This document shows positions 21,503 through 25,525 of a DNA stretch of 25,525 nucleotides, piece after piece. The notes under the pieces were generated by a model, which searched no databases, had not been told where the DNA came from, and saw only the letters and a list, made by a program, of their open reading frames with translations. Numbering within the stretch: the first letter of the stretch is position 1; each line of letters opens with the position of its first letter. This DNA comes from Thermoleophilaceae bacterium (lineage in GTDB: Bacteria > Actinomycetota > Thermoleophilia > Solirubrobacterales > Thermoleophilaceae), in NCBI GenBank assembly GCA_013813135.1, contig JACCSF010000379.1, positions 1 through 25,525 of the forward strand, given 5' to 3'. Both the position numbers and the translations under genes were made by a program.

Positions 21503-22986
21503 CGGGCGCCCGCCCTGCGCGCCGTCGCGTCCGCGCTCAAGGCGGCGACGAGGCCGTCGATGTCGTGGCGCTCCGCCTCGACGTCTGGCTCGAGGCCGTG
21601 CTCGCGCAGCGTGGAGCTGGTGACCGGTCCGATCGAGGCGAGGCGCGCGGTCCCCGGAGGCGAGCCACCGCCCTCGAGGAAGTAGCGCACTGTCGAGGAG
21701 GACGTAAAGGTCACGTACGTCGCCTCCTTCAACGCCTCTGCCTGCGCCTCGCCAAGCGGCTCCGCGACGGTGCGGTAGAGCGCCACGACGTCCACGACAG
21801 CGCCGCGTTCGCGCAGTCCGTCGGGCAGCACGTCGCGCGCCTCAGCTGCCCGGGCGACCAGAACGCGCCGATCCTCGAGCGGCTCCTCGGCGAGCGCCTC
21901 GAGCAGGCCCTCCGCAACGAAGCGCTCGGGCACCACGTCCGCCTCGATCCCGTGCCCGCGCAAAGCCGCCGCCGTGCCCGGGCCGATGGCAGCGACCCGC
22001 GCGCGCGCCAGCGCCCGAGCGTCGCCCGAGACCGCGGCGAAGAACAGGCGCACCCCATTCGGGCTCGTGAAGCAGATCAGCGAGTAGTCGGAGGGGTCCG
22101 GCAGGTCGACGGGGAGCGGCTCGATCCGGATCGCCGGCGTCTCCAACACCTCCGCCCCGAGTTCGCGCAGCCGGCCGGAAAGCTCGCTCGCCTGCGCCCG
22201 CGCGCGCGTGACCGCGACCACCTCGCCGTGCAGGGGGCGTCGCTCGAGCCACGCGAGCGTCTCGCGCAGCTCGGCCACCCGCCCGACCACGGTGATCGCC
22301 GGCGGGCGCACCTCGGCCTCCGCCACCCGCTCGGCGATGTCCGCCAGCGTGCCGGCCACCGTCCGCTGCGCCGCCAGCGTGCCGCGCGCCACCACGGCCG
22401 CCGCCTCGCCTGAATCCCGGCCCGCCCCCGTCAGGCGCTCCGCGATCAGCGGCAAATTCTTGATGCCCATGTAGAACACCAGCGTTCCGGGGAAGCGCGC
22501 CAGCGCCTCCCAGTCGAGCGCCGAGCCGTCCCTGGCCGGGTCCTCGTGCCCGGTGACGAAGGCCACTGCCGAGGCCGCGTCGCGATGGGTCACCGGGATG
22601 CCGGCGTAGGCCGGCGCGGCCACCCCGGCCGTCACGCCGGGCACGACTTCGAACGCGACTCCCGCCGCCGCCAGCGCCTCCGCCTCCTCGCCGCCGCGGC
22701 CGAACACGAACGGGTCGCCCCCCTTGAGGCGCACCACCCTGCGCCCGGCCCGCCCCAGGTCGACGAGCAGGTCGTTGATCTGCTCCTGCTCCACGGCGGG
22801 CTTGCCGGGCTCCTTGCCGACGTAGCGCAGCTCGGCATCCGGGCGGGCACCGTCGAGCGCCTGCGGCGGGATCAGCCGGTCGTAGAGCACCGCGTCCGCC
22901 GTCGCGATCAGCTCCAGCGAGCGCCGGGTCATCAGCCCGGGATCGCCGGGGCCCGCGCCAACCAGGTACACGATCCCACGCTCCAC
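21499..22986 (-). CDS. cobA-hemD: Fused uroporphyrinogen-III methyltransferase / uroporphyrinogen-III synthase
   Basis: A bifunctional tetrapyrrole enzyme of 495 residues. The first half (about 1-240) is SUMT/CobA: VYLVGAGPGDPGLMT at the N-terminus, VRLKGGDPFVFGRGGEE (about 84-100), VPGVTAGVAAPAYAGIP and PAITVVGRVAELRE. It adds two methyl groups from SAM to uroporphyrinogen III on the path to sirohaem and cobalamin. The second half (about 250-490) is HemD: VTRARAQASELSGRLRELG, CFTSPNGVRLFF, AIGPGTAAALRGHG and FTSSSTVRYFLEG, closing the ring of hydroxymethylbilane. Such fusions occur in actinobacteria and clostridia. ATG at 22986. It is the first gene of a tightly coupled minus-strand trio. 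Confidence 0.95.
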   Translation of the reverse strand: MERGIVYLVGAGPGDPGLMTRRSLELIATADAVLYDRLIPPQALDGARPDAELRYVGKEPGKPAVEQEQINDLLVDLGRAGRRVVRLKGGDPFVFGRGGEEAEALAAAGVAFEVVPGVTAGVAAPAYAGIPVTHRDAASAVAFVTGHEDPARDGSALDWEALARFPGTLVFYMGIKNLPLIAERLTGAGRDSGEAAAVVARGTLAAQRTVAGTLADIAERVAEAEVRPPAITVVGRVAELRETLAWLERRPLHGEVVAVTRARAQASELSGRLRELGAEVLETPAIRIEPLPVDLPDPSDYSLICFTSPNGVRLFFAAVSGDARALARARVAAIGPGTAAALRGHGIEADVVPERFVAEGLLEALAEEPLEDRRVLVARAAEARDVLPDGLRERGAVVDVVALYRTVAEPLGEAQAEALKEATYVTFTSSSTVRYFLEGGGSPPGTARLASIGPVTSSTLREHGLEPDVEAERHDIDGLVAALSADATARRAGAR

Positions 22987-23009
22987 GTCGCCAAACGCTA
23001 CCCGCGGTC

Positions 23010-23034
23010 GATAATGGAGCCCCGTGCGGGCTCC
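23010..23034 (+). promoter_or_regulatory. GATAAT box and hairpin before the flippase start
   Basis: GATAAT at 23010-23015 looks like a -10. It is followed at once by a 7-bp hairpin, GGAGCCC (23016-23022) with GGGCTCC (23028-23034) and a 5-base loop, and the flippase ATG at 23047. If transcription starts near 23022 part of the hairpin would lie at the 5' end of the message. An ATG inside the box (23014) is an alternative flippase start. Confidence 0.35.
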
Positions 23035-23046
23035 GTGGACGAAGTC

Positions 23047-24501
23047 ATGATGGATGGAGCCTCCCTCACCGGGGCGGCCGCCAGCCGCGCCAGCGCGGGC
23101 CGCGACATCGCCGGCCAGATCCTCCTGCGCGCCCTCAACCTAACCCTGGGCGTCGGGGTAACGCTCGTGCTCGTGCGCACGCTCGGCGCCGACGGGTTCG
23201 GCCGCTGGTCCGTGCTGCTCGCCGTGTTCGGGTTCGTGTCGTACTTCGGCAGCCTCGGGCTGGCCCAGGTGGCCGTCGAGCGCGCCGCCGCCGACCCGGA
23301 GAGGGCGCCGCACTGGTTCGGCGCCCTGGTGACGCTGCGGCTGGCGCTGATCGGCCCGGTCACGCTGCTGTCGCTGGGCGTCTGCCTGGCGCTCGCCGAC
23401 GACGACGCGATGCGGGTGGCCGCCGCGCTCGTGTGCGCGGTGCTGCCGGTGTCGGTGCTGAGCGCGCTCAGCGTCGTCTTCCAGCTCCAGGTCCGCAACG
23501 TCGTGGTCACCGCGATCGAGGTCGGCAACGGCGTCGTCTGGGCCGCTGCGGTGGGACTGGTCGCGCTGCTCGACGGCGGCCTGGTCGCGATCGCCGCCGC
23601 CTTCTTGGTGGTCACGACGCTCACGAACCTGGCCTTCATCGTGCTTGCTCTGCGGGCGTCGCGCGTCCACTTCCGGCGCTCGCGGCCGCTCTGGCCCGCG
23701 CTGCTGCGCCAGGGGCTCCCCGTCGGGATAGGCGGGCTGCTCACGCTCGGTTACGGCTACGTCGACCAGGTGATCGTCTTCGAGATCGCCGGCGTGCGCG
23801 ACGCCGGCCTCTACGGGGCCGTCTACAGGATCTACGAGCGCATCCAGTTCCTGCCGGCCGCGATCATGATCACGCTCTACCCGCTCTTCGTCGCCGCGCG
23901 GGACACCGATCCGGAGCGCGTCCGGCGCCTTTTCCACACCGCCTTCGACTACCTGTTGCTGACCTCGCTGCCGGCGCTGGCGATCACGCTCGCGGGTCCA
24001 GAGCCGATCACCCGGCTGCTGTTCGGCGCCGACTTCGCCGACGCCGGCCCGGCCCTGCCGCTGCTGATGGCCACCTTCGTCGTGGTGTCGCTCGGCTACC
24101 TCACCGGCTACCTGATCGTCGCGTACGACCTGCAGCGCCGGTTCCTCCTGATCGCGATCGGCGCGCTCGTGTTCAACGTGGGCGCGAACCTGGCGCTCGT
24201 GCCGAGCTACGGCTTCATGGCGGCGGCCTGGCTCACGCTCGCCACCGAGGTGCTCGTGATGTCGCTCTCGATGTGGATGGTTTGCACCCGCATGGGCGTC
24301 GCGCCGACCGGCTACAACCTGCCCCGCATCGTCCTCGCCGCCTGCGCCGCGGGCATGCTGGCCTGGGGCCTCAACGAGGCCGGCCTGGCGACACCGGCCT
24401 GGGTGGCCGCGGGCGGAGCGCTGTACGCGGTGCTCGTGATCGCGCTCGGCGCGGTCCGGCTGGACGAGCTGCGCGCGCTGCTGCGCAGGGCAGAGGCTTG
24501 A
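23047..24501 (+). CDS. Polysaccharide flippase-like membrane protein (Wzx/MOP superfamily)
   Basis: A polytopic inner-membrane protein of 484 residues, MOP exporter superfamily, expected to flip lipid-linked oligosaccharides. About 12-14 hydrophobic helices are visible. The first follows the amphipathic ASAGRDIAGQILLRALNLTLGVG and contains VLVRTLGADGFGRWSVLLAVFGF, matching the family pattern (R-x-LG-x-x-x-FG). Near the middle, GYGYVDQVIV and GLYGAVYRIYERIQFLPAAI are typical of the second half of the fold. ATG at 23047 is preferred, with a GGACGAAG ribosome-site-like stretch; ATG at 23014 or 23050 are alternatives. The frame extends open far upstream (from 22546), but that part is antisense to cobA-hemD. 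The next gene overlaps its stop. Confidence 0.9.
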   Translation: MMDGASLTGAAASRASAGRDIAGQILLRALNLTLGVGVTLVLVRTLGADGFGRWSVLLAVFGFVSYFGSLGLAQVAVERAAADPERAPHWFGALVTLRLALIGPVTLLSLGVCLALADDDAMRVAAALVCAVLPVSVLSALSVVFQLQVRNVVVTAIEVGNGVVWAAAVGLVALLDGGLVAIAAAFLVVTTLTNLAFIVLALRASRVHFRRSRPLWPALLRQGLPVGIGGLLTLGYGYVDQVIVFEIAGVRDAGLYGAVYRIYERIQFLPAAIMITLYPLFVAARDTDPERVRRLFHTAFDYLLLTSLPALAITLAGPEPITRLLFGADFADAGPALPLLMATFVVVSLGYLTGYLIVAYDLQRRFLLIAIGALVFNVGANLALVPSYGFMAAAWLTLATEVLVMSLSMWMVCTRMGVAPTGYNLPRIVLAACAAGMLAWGLNEAGLATPAWVAAGGALYAVLVIALGAVRLDELRALLRRAEA

Positions 24502-25525
24502 GCCGTCCGCTGCATATCGCCGTCGACGCCAACGTCCTCGAGGCGCCCTGGGGTGGCATTCCCAAGCACGTCCACCGCGTCGTGGCCGAGCTGGTGGCCG
24601 CGGGCGATCGTGTGGACCTGCTCGTGAACCTGCGCCGCTGGGAGTCGCCGGTGCCGGGCGCGCGCGCGGTGCCGCTGCGACTGCGCGGCCGCGAGCTCTG
24701 GCGTGACGTGGCCGTGCCGCTGTGGGCGCTGCGCCGGCGCCCCGACGTCCTGTGGGCGCCGGAGACCGTGCTGCCGCGCCGCATCGGCGTGCCGACCGTG
24801 GTCACGGTCCACGACCTCGCCGCGCTGATCTTCCCGGGCAGCAAGCCGCCGCAGGTCGAGCGCCGGTTCCGTACCTCGATTCCGCGCTCGGTGCGCTCGG
24901 CCACACGCGTGATCTGCGTCTCGGAGGCCACGGCGCGTGACGTTGCGAGCCACTGGGGCGTCGAGGGGCTCGACGTGATCGGCAACGGCGTGGACGACCG
25001 TTTCACCCCCGGAGACGCGGATGCCGAGCGGCGCTGGGCGAGCGCGACCTTCGGGCTGGAGGCGCCGTTCGTGCTGCACGTCGGCTCGCTGGAGCCGCGC
25101 AAGGGCCTCGACGTGCTGATCGCCGCGGCGGGCGAAGCGGGGTGGCGGCTCGTGCTGGCCGGGCAGCCCGGTCACGAGGGCGAGCGGATCCTCGCCGCCG
25201 CCGAGCAGGCGGGAGCGGTCTGGCTGCCCGACGTGGACGACGAGGCGCTCGCCCGCCTCTATCGGGCCGCCGAGGCCGTGGCGCTGCCGTCCCTGTACGA
25301 GGGATTCGGGATCGTCGCGCTCGAGGCGATGGCGAGCGGGACGCCGGTGGTGGTCTCGGCCGAGGCCGGTGCCCTCGCGGAGCTCGCGGGAGACGCCGCC
25401 GTGCAGGTTTCCGAGCGCGACCCCGGGGCGTGGACGGCGGCGATCGCGTCGGCGAGCGAGCGGCGCGGCGCGCTGGTCACCGCCGGCCTGGAGCGGGCCG
25501 GCGCTCACCGGTGGCCGCGAGTGGC
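24498..25525 (+). CDS. Glycosyltransferase family 4 (3' end outside window)
   Basis: A cytoplasmic GT-B glycosyltransferase, 342 residues visible and open at the window end. The TTG at 24498 overlaps the flippase stop as TTGA, and it reads at once into HIAVDANVLEAPWGGIPKHVHRVV, the usual N-terminal glycine-rich acceptor strand. Then come TVVTVHDLAALIFP, RVICVSEATARDV and VIGNGVDDRF. The donor-binding half has VLHVGSLEPRKGLDVLIAA and YEGFGIVALEAMASGTPVV (the E-x7-E motif with two Glu). This is the RfaB/PimB-like family that transfers mannose, glucose or related sugars from nucleotide donors. With the flippase it starts a polysaccharide or glycolipid cluster that continues to the right. Donor and acceptor are unknown. 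Confidence 0.93.
   Translation, partial: MSRPLHIAVDANVLEAPWGGIPKHVHRVVAELVAAGDRVDLLVNLRRWESPVPGARAVPLRLRGRELWRDVAVPLWALRRRPDVLWAPETVLPRRIGVPTVVTVHDLAALIFPGSKPPQVERRFRTSIPRSVRSATRVICVSEATARDVASHWGVEGLDVIGNGVDDRFTPGDADAERRWASATFGLEAPFVLHVGSLEPRKGLDVLIAAAGEAGWRLVLAGQPGHEGERILAAAEQAGAVWLPDVDDEALARLYRAAEAVALPSLYEGFGIVALEAMASGTPVVVSAEAGALAELAGDAAVQVSERDPGAWTAAIASASERRGALVTAGLERAGAHRWPRV

Noticed and set aside
22546..23013. N-terminal extension of the flippase frame
   Set aside because: It reads antisense through cobA-hemD and lacks family sequence; the membrane protein begins after 23014.

Overview
The window is about 25.5 kb of very GC-rich DNA (G or C at nearly every third codon position), densely packed with single-domain housekeeping genes, short intergenic gaps and frequent 4-base stop/start overlaps. 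Gene content and style suggest the chromosome of a high-GC actinobacterium, plausibly a member of the Thermoleophilia/Solirubrobacterales. That placement is inference from composition and gene style; no rRNA or marker gene is present to prove it.

Left part (1-8122). A minus-strand operon runs MscS-type channel, class A penicillin-binding protein, thiL (cut by the window edge). Divergently, a HAD hydrolase, a CPBP membrane protease and a secreted L,D-transpeptidase follow on the plus strand. Then come a small two-helix membrane protein (minus), pyrE (plus) and nudC (minus). pyrE and nudC share a CTAG stop palindrome.

Middle (8183-12939). A membrane-bound GGDEF-EAL cyclic-di-GMP protein is broken by a frameshift at about 9389. 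It is followed by the most unusual stretch of the window. An intact tRNA-Arg(CCU) gene on the minus strand (12866-12939) has a perfect 45-bp copy of its 3' half as a direct repeat 1,935 bp further on (10929-10973), and a third decayed copy at 10415-10455. This is the geometry of an integrative element at a tRNA 3' end. The 1.9-kb cargo is only a Fic-family AMPylase-type protein with an internal inhibitory motif and a DUF3024 protein, with no integrase. Between the second and third copies lies the C-terminal remnant of a cupin gene.

Right part (12971-25525). A long minus-strand run reads, in transcription order, TlpA-like lipoprotein, GNAT acetyltransferase (probable CTG start), galT-like uridylyltransferase lacking its usual CxxC zinc ligands, an unknown 199-aa protein, thiI, a small membrane protein and tRNA-Arg. 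Divergent from it is an 863-aa SF2 helicase with an acidic insert in front of Walker A and a basic-then-acidic tail. Convergent with the helicase is a translationally coupled trio: cobA-hemD fusion, SAM hydrolase, birA. The right end starts a polysaccharide-type cluster with a flippase and a coupled GT4 glycosyltransferase that runs out of the window.

The best candidates for something new are the integrase-less Fic/DUF3024 mini-island in tRNA-Arg, the helicase with charged segments, and the zinc-site-less GalT-like enzyme.
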